DNA of 15,781 bases, taken from positions 1 through 15,781 of the forward strand of contig CACYDY010000163.1 of assembly GCA_902773245.1 (NCBI GenBank), in the 5' to 3' direction. This DNA is from an uncultured Ruminococcus sp. (GTDB lineage Bacteria; Bacillota; Clostridia; Oscillospirales; Acutalibacteraceae). The notes under the pieces are model-generated. The model saw only the letters and a program-made list of their open reading frames with translations. It was not told the origin of the DNA and searched no databases. A program made the position numbers and the translations under genes. Shown piece by piece: positions 1 through 7,908 of the stretch. Position 1 is the stretch's first letter, and every line of letters starts with the position of its first letter.

Positions 1-92
1 AACTTTGTTCTTGGTTAAATGAGGGCATGCTTCCTGCATTTCATTCCATTGCTGCCTGATTTCCAACCGCTCAGGTAGAATTTTTTTAAAAA
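1..92. other. Window edge, no gene assigned
   Basis: No complete gene is supported here. One plus-strand frame closes with TGA at about position 59, and one minus-strand frame stays open through the edge (residues such as ERLEIRQQW). Neither has a recognisable family or a ribosome binding site. It could hold the end of a convergent neighbour whose transcript also uses the hairpin at 93-126. Confidence 0.3.
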
Positions 93-126
93 AACAGCCT
101 ACTGTTTTTTTTTACAGTAAGCTGTT
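93..126 (-). terminator. Rho-independent terminator after the ASCH gene, possibly bidirectional
   Basis: A 13-bp inverted repeat (93-105 with 114-126, one G-U-tolerated mismatch) has an 8-nt T loop. On the minus strand the stem is followed by a run of five U, giving an intrinsic terminator for the mnmE-mnmG-rsmG-ASCH transcript. On the plus strand it is followed by a T-rich stretch, so it may also stop a convergent transcript entering from the left. Confidence 0.75.
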
Positions 127-143
127 ATTTTTATTTAATATCG

Positions 144-485
144 TCATTTCAATATTATAAATTCAATTCCGACAACACCGTACTTATTCTGTTGTTCTTT
201 GCTGTAATAATGATCCATATCATTCGGATCGGCAATTTCATCATTTTCGTAACCGATTTTGTCTTTTGGCAGTCTTGAATAAAGCTCTGAAAAGTCCTTG
301 TAAATGTGAAGTGCAGTAACTTGTGTCTTTATTCTTTTTGAAGAATCGTTAATGTTTGTGAAAATGATAATGTCATCGATGTGAACTTTCTTTCTTTTAT
401 CATCATACAGCCTTAATTCTATCGTCTTTTTGTGATTTTCAATACAACTGAAAGGCTCGTCATTGAGCTTCATTTCATGAGTCAT
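144..485 (-). CDS. ASCH-domain protein (putative RNA-binding)
   Basis: This 113-residue protein resembles small ASCH-domain proteins (PUA-like fold, predicted to bind RNA). The N-terminal stretch MKLNDEPFxxI, the KTIELRLYDDKR segment (about residues 21-31), the hydrophobic IDDIIIF strand and a late DMDHYY/YGVVGIE block are the typical landmarks. The whole protein is the domain, with no added parts. The ATG at 485 is preceded by GGAGAG (491-496, 5-nt spacing), which favours it over the in-frame Met five codons later. It starts 18 nt after rsmG and probably shares its transcript, ending at the hairpin at 93-126. In many Firmicutes noc or parA/parB occupy this place. The family assignment rests on motif recognition, and the substrate is unknown. 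Confidence 0.8.
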   Translation of the reverse strand: MTHEMKLNDEPFSCIENHKKTIELRLYDDKRKKVHIDDIIIFTNINDSSKRIKTQVTALHIYKDFSELYSRLPKDKIGYENDEIADPNDMDHYYSKEQQNKYGVVGIEFIILK

Positions 486-503
486 GATTTCTCTCCATAT
501 CTG

Positions 504-1208
504 TCACAACGGTTTTTTATTTATTTTAACACCTCTTCGAGGATACTTTTCAGGGGTATTTAATATTTTATCGATCACAACTAAGCTTCTTCCATAGTTG
601 TCGGGAAGCATAAGATTATCAACCGAATTAAGCTTTCCTCCCAAAACTTTGACAGCATTTTTTGCCTGAACGATCTCGGCGTCACATTCGGGGCCTTTCA
701 TGGAAACAAAAGCTCCTCCAACCTTAACGAAAGGCAAACAATACTCGCTGAGCGACGACAGATTGGCAACAGCGCGGCTTACGGCAAAATCGAAAGCTTC
801 ACGGTATTCCGATTGTCTTGATATATCCTCCGCCCTGCCATGTATTATCTCGGCTTCAAGCCGAATCGATGCCAGTACCTGATCCTGCAAAAAAACAAGA
901 CGTTTTTTTAAACTGTCCAGCAGTGTTAGCTGAATATCCGGCCGTACAATTTTTAAAGGTATTCCGGGGAATCCTGCGCCCGTACCCACATCTATCACCT
1001 TTGAACCGTGTGGAATATTGATACTGTTCAGAATCGTCAGGCTATCCAGGAAGTGTTTGATAATAAACTCGTCCTTGTCGGTTATCGCAGTCAGGTTGAT
1101 TTTTTCATTCCATTCGAGAACTATTTCCATGTAGTCGTGAAATCGGGTTAATGCAGCGTCATCAAGCGTTATGTTAAATTCATCACAATACTTTTTTAAT
1201 TTTTCCAT
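504..1208 (-). CDS. rsmG: 16S rRNA (guanine527-N7)-methyltransferase RsmG
   Basis: RsmG (GidB) uses S-adenosylmethionine to methylate N7 of G527 in 16S rRNA; in other bacteria its loss gives low-level streptomycin resistance. At 234 residues it is the usual family length. The Rossmann glycine motif DVGTGAGFPG is at residues 73-82, followed by the acidic strand LTLLDS and KKRLVFL. SRAVANL is near residue 144, and the family-typical ending YPRRxGxxxKxPL is present. The ATG at 1208 follows mnmG by 7 nt; the Shine-Dalgarno GAGGT overlaps the mnmG stop codon, so the two are probably translationally coupled. Third gene of the mnmE operon. Confidence 0.97.
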   Translation of the reverse strand: MEKLKKYCDEFNITLDDAALTRFHDYMEIVLEWNEKINLTAITDKDEFIIKHFLDSLTILNSINIPHGSKVIDVGTGAGFPGIPLKIVRPDIQLTLLDSLKKRLVFLQDQVLASIRLEAEIIHGRAEDISRQSEYREAFDFAVSRAVANLSSLSEYCLPFVKVGGAFVSMKGPECDAEIVQAKNAVKVLGGKLNSVDNLMLPDNYGRSLVVIDKILNTPEKYPRRGVKINKKPL

Positions 1209-1215
1209 CTTTACC

Positions 1216-3075
1216 TCACTTTGAAAGCCATATTACCAACACGCTGATGTCAGCAGGGCTTACACCTGAAATTCTGCTTGCCTGACCGAGATTGTCCGGG
1301 TGGATCTTGTTGAGCTTCTCCTGCGCTTCAAGACGCAGACCTGTAATAGTTTTATAGTCAAGATCATGCGGCAAAAGCTTTTTTTCCATTCTTCTCATTT
1401 GTTCGACCTGCGCAAGCTGTTTTTTGATATATCCCTCGTATTTTACCTCTATTTCGATCTGCTCGAAAATATTCGGGTCTATATCAGGTCTGTCATCATC
1501 GATCTCTTTTAATATTTCATAAGAAAGCTGCGGACGTTTTATCAGATCGACAAGCTTTGCGCCGGTTGTTATCGGAGATGTTTCACGTGAAACAAGTATA
1601 TCGTTTATCCGGTCCGTCGGTGCGATAACCTTCTTTCGGATTCTATTCATCTCCAGAGCTTTAAGCTCCTGCTTCTTCAAAAACTTATTGTATCTTTGAT
1701 CCGTTATCAAACCGATCTCTCTGCCTATAGGTGTCAATCTTTCATCGGCATTGTCCTGTCTTAAAATAAGACGATACTCGCTTCTTGATGTCATCATTCT
1801 GTAAGGATCGTTTGCTCCCTTTGTAACAAGATCATCTATCAGCGTTCCGATATACGAGCCTGCCCTGTCAAGTATCATAGGCTCTTTGCCTTTTATTTTC
1901 AAAGCGGCATTGATCCCGGCAACAAGACCCTGCGCAGCTGCTTCTTCGTATCCCGAAGAACCGTTAAACTGACCCGCACCGTAAAGCCCCGGATGTTCAA
2001 TAAATTCCAATGTATTATTCATCTGCAAAGGATCGACGCAGTCATATTCAATAGCGTAAGCCGGACGCATAACGACCGCATTTTCAAGACCTTTTATGGA
2101 ATGATAAAATTTTAACTGCACCTCTTCCGGCAAAGATGACGACATTCCCTGAAGATACATTTCTTCGGTATTTTCTCCGCAGGGTTCAATGAACAGCTGA
2201 TGACGCTCTTTATCACTGAATCTGACGATCTTGTCCTCCAAACTCGGACAGTAACGAGGACCGACGCCGTGTATCATTCCGCTGTAGAGCGGCGAACGGT
2301 GAATATTATCAAGAATGATCTTCTTAGTTTCTTCATTCGTCCAGCTGATATGGCATACAACCTTATTTTGAAGCTGTTCCTCGGTATCGTAAGAAAATGG
2401 AATTACAGGTTCGTCACCCTCCTGTTTTTCAAGATCCGAAAAATCAATGCTTGACTTCAGCACACGAGCCGGAGTTCCCGTTTTGAATCGGCGGAGTGAA
2501 AGACCGAGATTTTTAAGCGACTCTCCTAAAAATGTTGCCGGAAAAATACCATCGGGACCGCTCTCATAAGAAACCTCTCCGATATAAATTCTTCCTCCGA
2601 GATAGGTTCCTGTAGCAATAATAACAGCTCCGACCTCAAACTCCGCTCCCATTCTTGTAGTTACTCTCCAGAAGCCTCCGCATTCATCAAGCTTTGTGAC
2701 CTCAGCCTGATGAAGCTGCAGATTTTCTTGAAGCTCAAGCTTATGCTTCATGGTTTCACTGTATTTTCTTCTGTCTATCTGAGCACGCAGAGAATGAACC
2801 GCAGGACCTTTTCCTCGATTCAGCATTCTCATCTGGAGCATACATTCGTCGGCGGTTTTTCCCATCTCGCCGCCGAGAGCGTCTATTTCACGAACAAGAT
2901 GTCCCTTCGCAGTTCCACCGATAGACGGATTACACGGACAATTACCAACGGCATCCATATTTATAGTAAATACAATAGTTTTACAGCCAAGACGTGCCGA
3001 AGCAAGCGCTGCTTCAATTCCTGCATGACCGGCGCCTATAACCGCAACGTCAAACTTTCCTCTAAAGTAACTCAC
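1216..3075 (-). CDS. mnmG: tRNA uridine-5-carboxymethylaminomethyl synthesis enzyme MnmG (GidA)
   Basis: MnmG is the FAD-binding partner of MnmE. Together they install the carboxymethylaminomethyl (or aminomethyl) group on wobble U34 of certain tRNAs, using methylene-tetrahydrofolate. The N-terminal dinucleotide-binding motif GAGHAG is at residues 14-19, CPCNPSIGG at 46-54, and the family block GPRYCPS at 272-278 with a conserved cysteine (C276). It is full length at 619 residues, with the C-terminal helical tail that contacts MnmE. The start is GTG (3073-3075), preceded by GAGGTGAT at good spacing; no in-frame ATG lies nearby. It begins 17 nt after mnmE and ends 7 nt before rsmG. Confidence 0.98.
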   Translation of the reverse strand: MSYFRGKFDVAVIGAGHAGIEAALASARLGCKTIVFTINMDAVGNCPCNPSIGGTAKGHLVREIDALGGEMGKTADECMLQMRMLNRGKGPAVHSLRAQIDRRKYSETMKHKLELQENLQLHQAEVTKLDECGGFWRVTTRMGAEFEVGAVIIATGTYLGGRIYIGEVSYESGPDGIFPATFLGESLKNLGLSLRRFKTGTPARVLKSSIDFSDLEKQEGDEPVIPFSYDTEEQLQNKVVCHISWTNEETKKIILDNIHRSPLYSGMIHGVGPRYCPSLEDKIVRFSDKERHQLFIEPCGENTEEMYLQGMSSSLPEEVQLKFYHSIKGLENAVVMRPAYAIEYDCVDPLQMNNTLEFIEHPGLYGAGQFNGSSGYEEAAAQGLVAGINAALKIKGKEPMILDRAGSYIGTLIDDLVTKGANDPYRMMTSRSEYRLILRQDNADERLTPIGREIGLITDQRYNKFLKKQELKALEMNRIRKKVIAPTDRINDILVSRETSPITTGAKLVDLIKRPQLSYEILKEIDDDRPDIDPNIFEQIEIEVKYEGYIKKQLAQVEQMRRMEKKLLPHDLDYKTITGLRLEAQEKLNKIHPDNLGQASRISGVSPADISVLVIWLSK

Positions 3076-3092
3076 CTAATCACCTCATCATA

Positions 3093-4457
3093 TTACTTTC
3101 CGACACAAAATTTTGAAAATACATTGTGAACGACCACTTCGGTTGCTCTCTCTCCCGTCAGCTCCAAAAGGGACTGAATAGCTTCTTCGAGTAAAACGGT
3201 TACTGCGTCAAGCGTCATTCCTATTTCCAATGCCTGCACGGCTTCTTTCATAGATTCAAGCGCAGCAACGGCACACTCCCTTTGACGCTGTGTTGATATC
3301 ACCGCCGCATTTTCATCAAACTGCGCAGTACCCAATAACTCCCCAACAGCATTCGTAAGCTCCTCCAGTCCATCGCCATTTGCCGCCGAAACAAAAACGA
3401 TGTTGTCAACTTTGCGTTTTATATATTCAATATCAATCACCGTTTCAAGATCGCTTTTATTAATAACCGCAATTGACGGCACATCACCCAAAAGCTCTAT
3501 CATTTCATGATCGTTTTCATCAAGCGGCATGGAAGCATCAAAAACTGCCAAAACCAATCCGCACGATTTAAGACGTTTTTTTGCAAGATCGACGCCGATT
3601 TTTTCGATCGGATTATCGGTATCTCTAAGTCCTGCCGTATCGGACAGCAGCAAAACGGCGCTGCCCAATACTACTGTTTCCTGAATGATATCTCTTGTAG
3701 TTCCCGGGATATTGGTAACAATACTTTTTTCACAGCCGGATAATAAATTCATAAGAGTTGATTTTCCAACATTAGGTTTACCAATAATTAAAGTGTCAAC
3801 TCCTTCTTTTATGGCTCTTCCTATCTCATAACCTTTTAACAGCTTTTGAAGCTTCTCTTCGGCTGAGCTTATGCTTTCAAGAAGATTCCGCCCGGAAACC
3901 TCGGGAATATCCTCTTCCGGATAATCAGCCCAAGCGGAAAGATGCGCAGCATTTTCAACGAGTATACTTTTGACCTCATCTATTTCCGATCTTAATCTGC
4001 CGTCCTTTATACTCAAAGCCGAACGAGCAGCCGCTCTGCCTTTTGCCGAAATAATATCCATCACGGCTTCCGATTGTGTTAAGTCAATTTTTCCGTTAAG
4101 AAACGCACGCTTAGTAAATTCACCCGCCTGCGCAAGAACTGCGCCGTTGTTAAGAACCGTTGTCAGCACTTTGTTCGTAATATAAGAACCGCCGTGACAT
4201 GACAGCTCAACAACATCTTCACCGGTATAGCTGTGAGGAGATAAAAAAACTGTTGCGACAGCTTCGTCGATCTGATCGTTATTGTCATATATCTTTCCGA
4301 ATGCTGCCGTATATCCTTTCATTTCACATATCTTTTTTCCGCTCACGCTTTTAAAAACTTTATCCGCAACAGCAACAGCGTCACTGCCCGATATTCTTAT
4401 TACTCCAATACCGCCCGAACCTAATGGTGTTGAAATAGCAGCTATTGTTTTATCCAT
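3093..4457 (-). CDS. mnmE: tRNA modification GTPase MnmE (TrmE)
   Basis: MnmE is a dimeric, potassium-activated GTPase that works with MnmG on U34 of tRNA. At 454 residues it is standard length. A folate-binding N-terminal domain (about 1-120) and a helical domain enclose the G domain, with G1 GKPNVGKS at 226-233, G2 TTRD at 253-256, G3 DTAG at 273-276 and G4 NKSD at 333-336. The C-terminus is C451-VGK, keeping the catalytic cysteine of the FC(I/V)GK motif. The ATG at 4457 is preceded by AGAGGT. It is first in its transcript: the terminator at 4544-4568 separates it from jag, and the AT-rich 86 nt between has only a weak promoter candidate. Confidence 0.98.
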   Translation of the reverse strand: MDKTIAAISTPLGSGGIGVIRISGSDAVAVADKVFKSVSGKKICEMKGYTAAFGKIYDNNDQIDEAVATVFLSPHSYTGEDVVELSCHGGSYITNKVLTTVLNNGAVLAQAGEFTKRAFLNGKIDLTQSEAVMDIISAKGRAAARSALSIKDGRLRSEIDEVKSILVENAAHLSAWADYPEEDIPEVSGRNLLESISSAEEKLQKLLKGYEIGRAIKEGVDTLIIGKPNVGKSTLMNLLSGCEKSIVTNIPGTTRDIIQETVVLGSAVLLLSDTAGLRDTDNPIEKIGVDLAKKRLKSCGLVLAVFDASMPLDENDHEMIELLGDVPSIAVINKSDLETVIDIEYIKRKVDNIVFVSAANGDGLEELTNAVGELLGTAQFDENAAVISTQRQRECAVAALESMKEAVQALEIGMTLDAVTVLLEEAIQSLLELTGERATEVVVHNVFSKFCVGK

Positions 4458-4543
4458 ATTATTTACCTCTATTAATTATAAATTTACAACTCACTGTTTT
4501 TGTATAATAATTATTAATTTAAAATGTTTTTGCAATAACAAAA

Positions 4544-4568
4544 AAGCGGAAGCCTGTTGCCTCCGCTT
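4544..4568 (-). terminator. Intrinsic terminator after jag
   Basis: A 10-bp stem (4544-4553 with 4559-4568, one mismatch) with a 5-nt loop is followed on the minus strand by six U residues (4540-4545). It lies 12 nt beyond the jag stop and closes the rpmH-rnpA-yidD-yidC-jag unit before mnmE. Confidence 0.88.
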
Positions 4569-4580
4569 ATTCAAAAGGCA

Positions 4581-5471
4581 TTACTCGTCGCCTTTAGTTT
4601 CAATTTTACTAAACAACGGAAGTCCTGCTTTTTCGATCGGACTTCTTTGACTGAAAGTCGATGACGTTGTTACCATCTCATCATCGGACGGTTTGTTGTA
4701 TTTATTCTGATACGGCTTTCTTTCGAAATTCTGCTTATAAGGTGTTCTCTTGTAACCGCCGCTGTTTCTGGAGTTACCGTAAGAACCTTTGTTGTTTTGT
4801 CCGTGACGTCTGTTGCCGTAATTTCTCTTTGGCTTTACGGGATTCTTCGGATCGGGAGCAATGACAACGTGACGATTCAAAACCTCGCCCTCCGAAAAAG
4901 AAATAGCGCCTGTTACCTTTTGAACTGCTGTGTGAATAATTCTTCTCTCATAAGGATTCATAGGCTCCAGATTAACGCTCTTGCCAGTTTTTACTACCTT
5001 GTATGCAAGCTTTTTGCCAAGCTTTTCCAGGGTAACTTCCCTTTTTTCTCTGTAATTTCCTGTGTTGATAGTTATTCTGAAATACTGATTGTCAACATGA
5101 TTGGCAACCAATCCTGCAAGATACTGAAGCGCATCGAGAGTTTCGCCTCGTCTTCCGATCACAAAACCGACATCTTCTCCCTCAAGATTGATCTCAGCCG
5201 TCTTTTCGTCTTCTTTGACCTGAAATTCGATATTATTTAATCCCATACATGAAAGAACAGATTTCAAATACTCAACCGCAGTGTCAACAGGTGAAACTAC
5301 AACATAAGCTCTGACCTTAGCCGGATTTCCTCCGAAAATGCCGAATTTTTTCTTTTCCGGTTCCTGCAAAACCTCATACTCTGCCTTTTCAGGCTCAATA
5401 CCCAGTTCCCTGCAAGCCTCTGCAAGGGCTTCGTCAATTGTGTCGCCGATACCAAATGCCTCTTTAACCAC
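4581..5471 (-). CDS. jag: Jag/KhpB RNA-binding protein with a low-complexity tail
   Basis: Jag (KhpB) is an RNA-binding protein of Firmicutes linked to cell elongation and division and usually encoded beside yidC. Three domains are visible: Jag_N (about 1-60, with KKKFGIFG), a KH domain with GxxG in VIGRRGETLDALQ (about 104-116), and an R3H domain with RxxxH in NPYERRIIH (R176, H180). A C-terminal extension of about 90 residues, rich in N, G, R, Y and K, follows; B. subtilis Jag ends soon after R3H. The start is revised: GGAGGT (5478-5483) abuts a GTG at 5477, too close to use, whereas the in-frame GTG at 5471 has 6-nt spacing, giving 296 residues. It starts 24 nt after yidC. Confidence 0.95.
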   Translation of the reverse strand: MVKEAFGIGDTIDEALAEACRELGIEPEKAEYEVLQEPEKKKFGIFGGNPAKVRAYVVVSPVDTAVEYLKSVLSCMGLNNIEFQVKEDEKTAEINLEGEDVGFVIGRRGETLDALQYLAGLVANHVDNQYFRITINTGNYREKREVTLEKLGKKLAYKVVKTGKSVNLEPMNPYERRIIHTAVQKVTGAISFSEGEVLNRHVVIAPDPKNPVKPKRNYGNRRHGQNNKGSYGNSRNSGGYKRTPYKQNFERKPYQNKYNKPSDDEMVTTSSTFSQRSPIEKAGLPLFSKIETKGDE

Positions 5472-5495
5472 AATCACACCTCCAAAAATTTACTC

Positions 5496-6488
5496 TTACT
5501 TTTTCTTCTTTTTCTTATTTTTCACTGCCGAATTATCGTTTTTATAAACCTTAACAACCTGCTTAACGTTTAATTCTTCTTCTTCGAGCAGAGCGATCCT
5601 TCTCGCTTCGTCGAGGGCAGTCATTGCCTCGGCGTTATAGAATTTGTGAATGATTATAGTTGTGATCAAACCAATAATGTTTGAATATATCCAATACAAA
5701 GCAATAGCCGAAGGTACCGAGTAAGCGATCCATGCCGACATCAAAGGCATCATAAGGAACATTGCATTCATGCAGCCCTGCTGTCCCTTCATTCCCGAGC
5801 CGCTCATTTTCATGGAGATAAAGCTTGTTCCGAACGATGTGACAAAGCACAAAACAGGGAACAATATAAACACCGAAGCGACGCCATGAGCATTGGGGAC
5901 TTCAAGAAGGTTCAATCCAAACATTTTAAATCCCTGAGCGAATGTGTCAAGCTTGGAAATATCGGCGCTCGACACTCCTGTCTGAGCGACAAAATCGGAA
6001 TTATCCCTGAGCATCGAATACAGGCTCATAAAGTTGATCTGTCCGTAAATACCCTCAAGAGCAGAACCAACCACAGGAAGTCCCTTGCCGTAAGCGATCA
6101 TCTTGTCGACAGTATCCTGAGCGATATGAAGAGTATTCGTCAAAGGATATCTGACAGTCCAATAAACTCCCATAAGAAGGAACATCGGCACAATAGACGT
6201 CATGCAGCCGCCCATCGGATTGATATTTTCTTTTTCATAAAGCTTTGAAAGCTCCTCGTTGACCTTTTCACGGTCACGACCGTACTTTTCCTGAATTTCC
6301 TGCTGTTTTTTTGACATACGCATACTGCCTGCCATGTTCTTCTGACTTTTTATCTGAAGAGGAAACTGGAAAACCCTGAGAATAACGGTAAAAATTAAGA
6401 TGGCTATTGCAAAATTGCCCACTGCCAGATACGCATACCAAAGTATGTATCCGAAAATATAACCAATCAGATTAAATAAAGCGTTCAT
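5496..6488 (-). CDS. yidC: Membrane protein insertase YidC (SpoIIIJ/Oxa1 family)
   Basis: YidC inserts membrane proteins alone or with SecYEG. This 330-residue protein shows a first hydrophobic segment (about 8-37) ending in the family-conserved intramembrane arginine (R38 in ILRVFQFPLQIKSQK), a basic cytoplasmic hairpin (50-90), the conserved ENINPMGGC block (87-95), a second helix (about 97-115), an extracytoplasmic loop (116-202) and three further helices (about 203-225, 241-258, 262-281). The C-terminal tail is charged and ends in eight residues that are all Lys or Asn, suited to ribosome binding. ATG at 6488, Shine-Dalgarno AAAGGA with 9-nt spacing. It lies between yidD and jag. Confidence 0.97.
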   Translation of the reverse strand: MNALFNLIGYIFGYILWYAYLAVGNFAIAILIFTVILRVFQFPLQIKSQKNMAGSMRMSKKQQEIQEKYGRDREKVNEELSKLYEKENINPMGGCMTSIVPMFLLMGVYWTVRYPLTNTLHIAQDTVDKMIAYGKGLPVVGSALEGIYGQINFMSLYSMLRDNSDFVAQTGVSSADISKLDTFAQGFKMFGLNLLEVPNAHGVASVFILFPVLCFVTSFGTSFISMKMSGSGMKGQQGCMNAMFLMMPLMSAWIAYSVPSAIALYWIYSNIIGLITTIIIHKFYNAEAMTALDEARRIALLEEEELNVKQVVKVYKNDNSAVKNKKKKKK

Positions 6489-6591
6489 TCAAGAAAATCC
6501 TTTCAACCGTTGTTTGTCAAACCTTATAAAAAACAAAACAACAGTGCAACTTAATATATATGAATAACAATAAATTATTTTCGGAATAAAA
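6489..6591 (-). other. yidD-yidC spacer
   Basis: 103 nt, AT-rich, between the yidD stop and the yidC start. No terminator hairpin is visible, so readthrough from yidD is likely. A TTGCAC element with a TATAAG 15 nt later on the minus strand is a poor promoter match. Confidence 0.4.
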
Positions 6592-6840
6592 TCATTTCTT
6601 GTAATGTATAGTTTTGTACTTTCTTTTCTTTTCCGGAACGGGGTCATATCCCCCGGGGACAAACGGATTGCACCTGAGCACTCTCCTGATTGTCAAAAAG
6701 CCCCCTCTGAGCGCTCCAAAGCGTTCAATAGCCTCCAAGCCATACGACGAGCATGACGGTGTAAAGCGGCAGCAGGGAGCTGTGTGCGGCGAAATAAACC
6801 GCTTATAAAATTTTATTATAAAGATCAAAAGCCGTTTCAT
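6592..6840 (-). CDS. yidD: Membrane protein insertion efficiency factor YidD
   Basis: YidD is a small peripheral membrane protein (older name: haemolytic domain protein) that helps YidC-dependent insertion. At 82 residues it is the family size. It has an amphipathic N-terminal helix (MKRLLIFIIKFYKRFIS), the cysteine signature CCRFTPSCSSYGLEAI (residues 23-38, C23, C24, C30) and the second signature RCNPFVPGGYDPVP (56-69). Its ATG directly follows the rnpA stop (TGAATG, no spacer), so translation is probably coupled to rnpA. Genes on both sides (rnpA, yidC) are the standard neighbours. Confidence 0.97.
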   Translation of the reverse strand: MKRLLIFIIKFYKRFISPHTAPCCRFTPSCSSYGLEAIERFGALRGGFLTIRRVLRCNPFVPGGYDPVPEKKRKYKTIHYKK

Positions 6841-7182
6841 TCATATGACACCGGCCTTCGAAAGACTTTCACCCAACGGTTTGATCAGCTCGTCCGATTT
6901 GACAAAGGCAGCCTTTGTTCTTGCCACTATAACAACGTCATATCCTTTTGAGAGTTCGGAAAGCTGACTTGAATAATAACCGAGCGCAGCTCTGATAACA
7001 CGCCGACAACGGCTTCTTTTGACGGCATTGCCGACTTTTTTGCTTGTAGTTATACCATAACGAAAAACACCCAGACGATTTCTTGCAACATATACAACAA
7101 TTTGCGGATATACATAGCATTTTTTGCTTTTGTATAACCGTCTGAATGTATAATTCTCTTTAATTGTCTGAAGTTCAGCCAT
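6841..7182 (-). CDS. rnpA: Ribonuclease P protein component RnpA
   Basis: RnpA is the protein subunit of RNase P and helps the catalytic RNA trim tRNA 5' ends. The 113-residue product begins MAELQTIKENYTFRRLYK, a good family N-terminus, and contains the RNR-type motif VGNAVKRSRCRRVIRA (about 50-65) and the YDVVIVAR strand (81-88). The reading frame stays open upstream to a TTG at 7344, but I place the start at the ATG at 7182: an AAAGGG Shine-Dalgarno precedes it and the homologous region begins there. It is preceded by a 182-nt spacer with hairpins and abuts yidD. Confidence 0.96.
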   Translation of the reverse strand: MAELQTIKENYTFRRLYKSKKCYVYPQIVVYVARNRLGVFRYGITTSKKVGNAVKRSRCRRVIRAALGYYSSQLSELSKGYDVVIVARTKAAFVKSDELIKPLGESLSKAGVI

Positions 7183-7364
7183 AAAAATACCCTTTCGGAT
7201 AAAAATCAAAACCTGCCGCAAACAGAATGCATTGCGAACCTGAAAAAGCGGCAGATTCCTTAGGTATATCTTCTTTGGCAGCAGAATACTGCGAAGATAT
7301 ACCCGAATCCACTGCGCCGTTACCGACAAACGCACAGATCCCAAAACAGGAAGATCTGCGGGGA
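7183..7364 (-). other. rpmH-rnpA spacer with conserved-looking hairpins
   Basis: The spacer holds an 11-bp perfect inverted repeat (7263-7273 with 7293-7303) enclosing an inner 4-bp stem GCAG/CTGC (7281-7284 with 7289-7292), giving a long bulged hairpin. Near the rpmH stop, CAGATC (7335-7340) can pair with GATCTG (7353-7358), or the overlapping GATCCC (7337-7342) can pair with GGGATC (7361-7366). These two pairings exclude each other. None is followed by a U-run on the minus strand, so they are not ordinary terminators. Processing or stability roles are possible, as L34 is needed in greater amounts than RnpA. Confidence 0.55.
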
Positions 7365-7499
7365 TCAGTAAGAAAGTCTTTTTCTGCCCTTTGCTCTGCG
7401 GCGAGCCAAAACCTTGCGTCCGTTACGGTCAGACATTCTCTTTCTGAAGCCGTGCTCCTTCTTTCTGTGAAGCTTCTTAGGCTGATATGTTCTCAGCAT
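7365..7499 (-). CDS. rpmH: 50S ribosomal protein L34
   Basis: This 44-residue, very basic protein reads MLRTYQPKKLHRKKEHGFRK and continues through RMSDRNGRKVLARRRAKGRKRLSY, unmistakably bacterial L34. It is a component of the large ribosomal subunit. The ATG at 7499 has a strong Shine-Dalgarno (AAGGAGG, about 8 nt away) and the stop is TGA at 7365-7367. It is the first gene of the leftward operon, 40 nt downstream of a consensus promoter. Confidence 0.99.
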   Translation of the reverse strand: MLRTYQPKKLHRKKEHGFRKRMSDRNGRKVLARRRAKGRKRLSY

Positions 7500-7539
7500 A
7501 CAAAACCCTCCTTTCGGGTATATAACCTTGCAATATAAA

Positions 7540-7569
7540 ATTATACCTTAAATGCAAGCGTTATGTCAA
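7540..7569 (-). promoter_or_regulatory. Sigma-A-type promoter of rpmH operon
   Basis: On the minus strand, TTGACA (7564-7569) and TATAAT (7540-7545) are both perfect consensus, separated by 18 nt. The likely transcription start is near 7533, about 34 nt before the rpmH start codon. No overlapping operator is evident. Confidence 0.88.
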
Positions 7570-7908
7570 TAGAAAAATTGTCATTTTAAATGTTTTTACC
7601 GTAATAATTTTTCTTTGTCCAAAGCAAATAACCCCTGCGGTGAATTTTACCGACACAAAACATTTGCGCAAACCTACCGTAAAACAACATTTAACAGTAT
7701 AAATTTAAATAAAAAAAAGGAAAAAGTCAATATATATAAGCATTTTTCTATTTTTTAACCAAAAACAAAGGGAGTCATTCCCCGAATTATTGCCGTTTTA
7801 ACCTTATAAATTAAAAAACAATGCAAACAATCCTAACTTTTTTGAAAAAAACTACATTGATTTTTTCGACAAAATCTTAATTTTCCACAATTATACCGAC
7901 ATTTATTG
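7570..7908. other. AT-rich origin-proximal spacer upstream of dnaA promoter
   Basis: No gene is seen. The stretch is strongly AT-rich with several A/T tracts (for example around 7845-7866), which could bend the DNA, and carries one near-consensus DnaA box at 7881-7889. It separates the divergent rpmH and dnaA promoters and may correspond to the upstream (incAB-like) half of a bipartite Firmicutes origin, although only one recognisable box is present. Confidence 0.45.
7881..7889 (+). promoter_or_regulatory. DnaA box (TTTTCCACA)
   Basis: One mismatch (third base) to the TTATCCACA consensus. The identical variant recurs at 9898-9906, on the other side of dnaA. It lies 19 nt upstream of the -35 element at 7909, so it is well placed for autoregulation of dnaA. 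Confidence 0.6.

Noticed and set aside
7183..7344. 54-codon N-terminal extension of rnpA from a TTG at 7344
   Set aside because: The ATG at 7182 has its own Shine-Dalgarno and gives the standard RnpA N-terminus. The extension shows no family similarity and overlaps hairpins, although long RnpA forms are known in Thermus.
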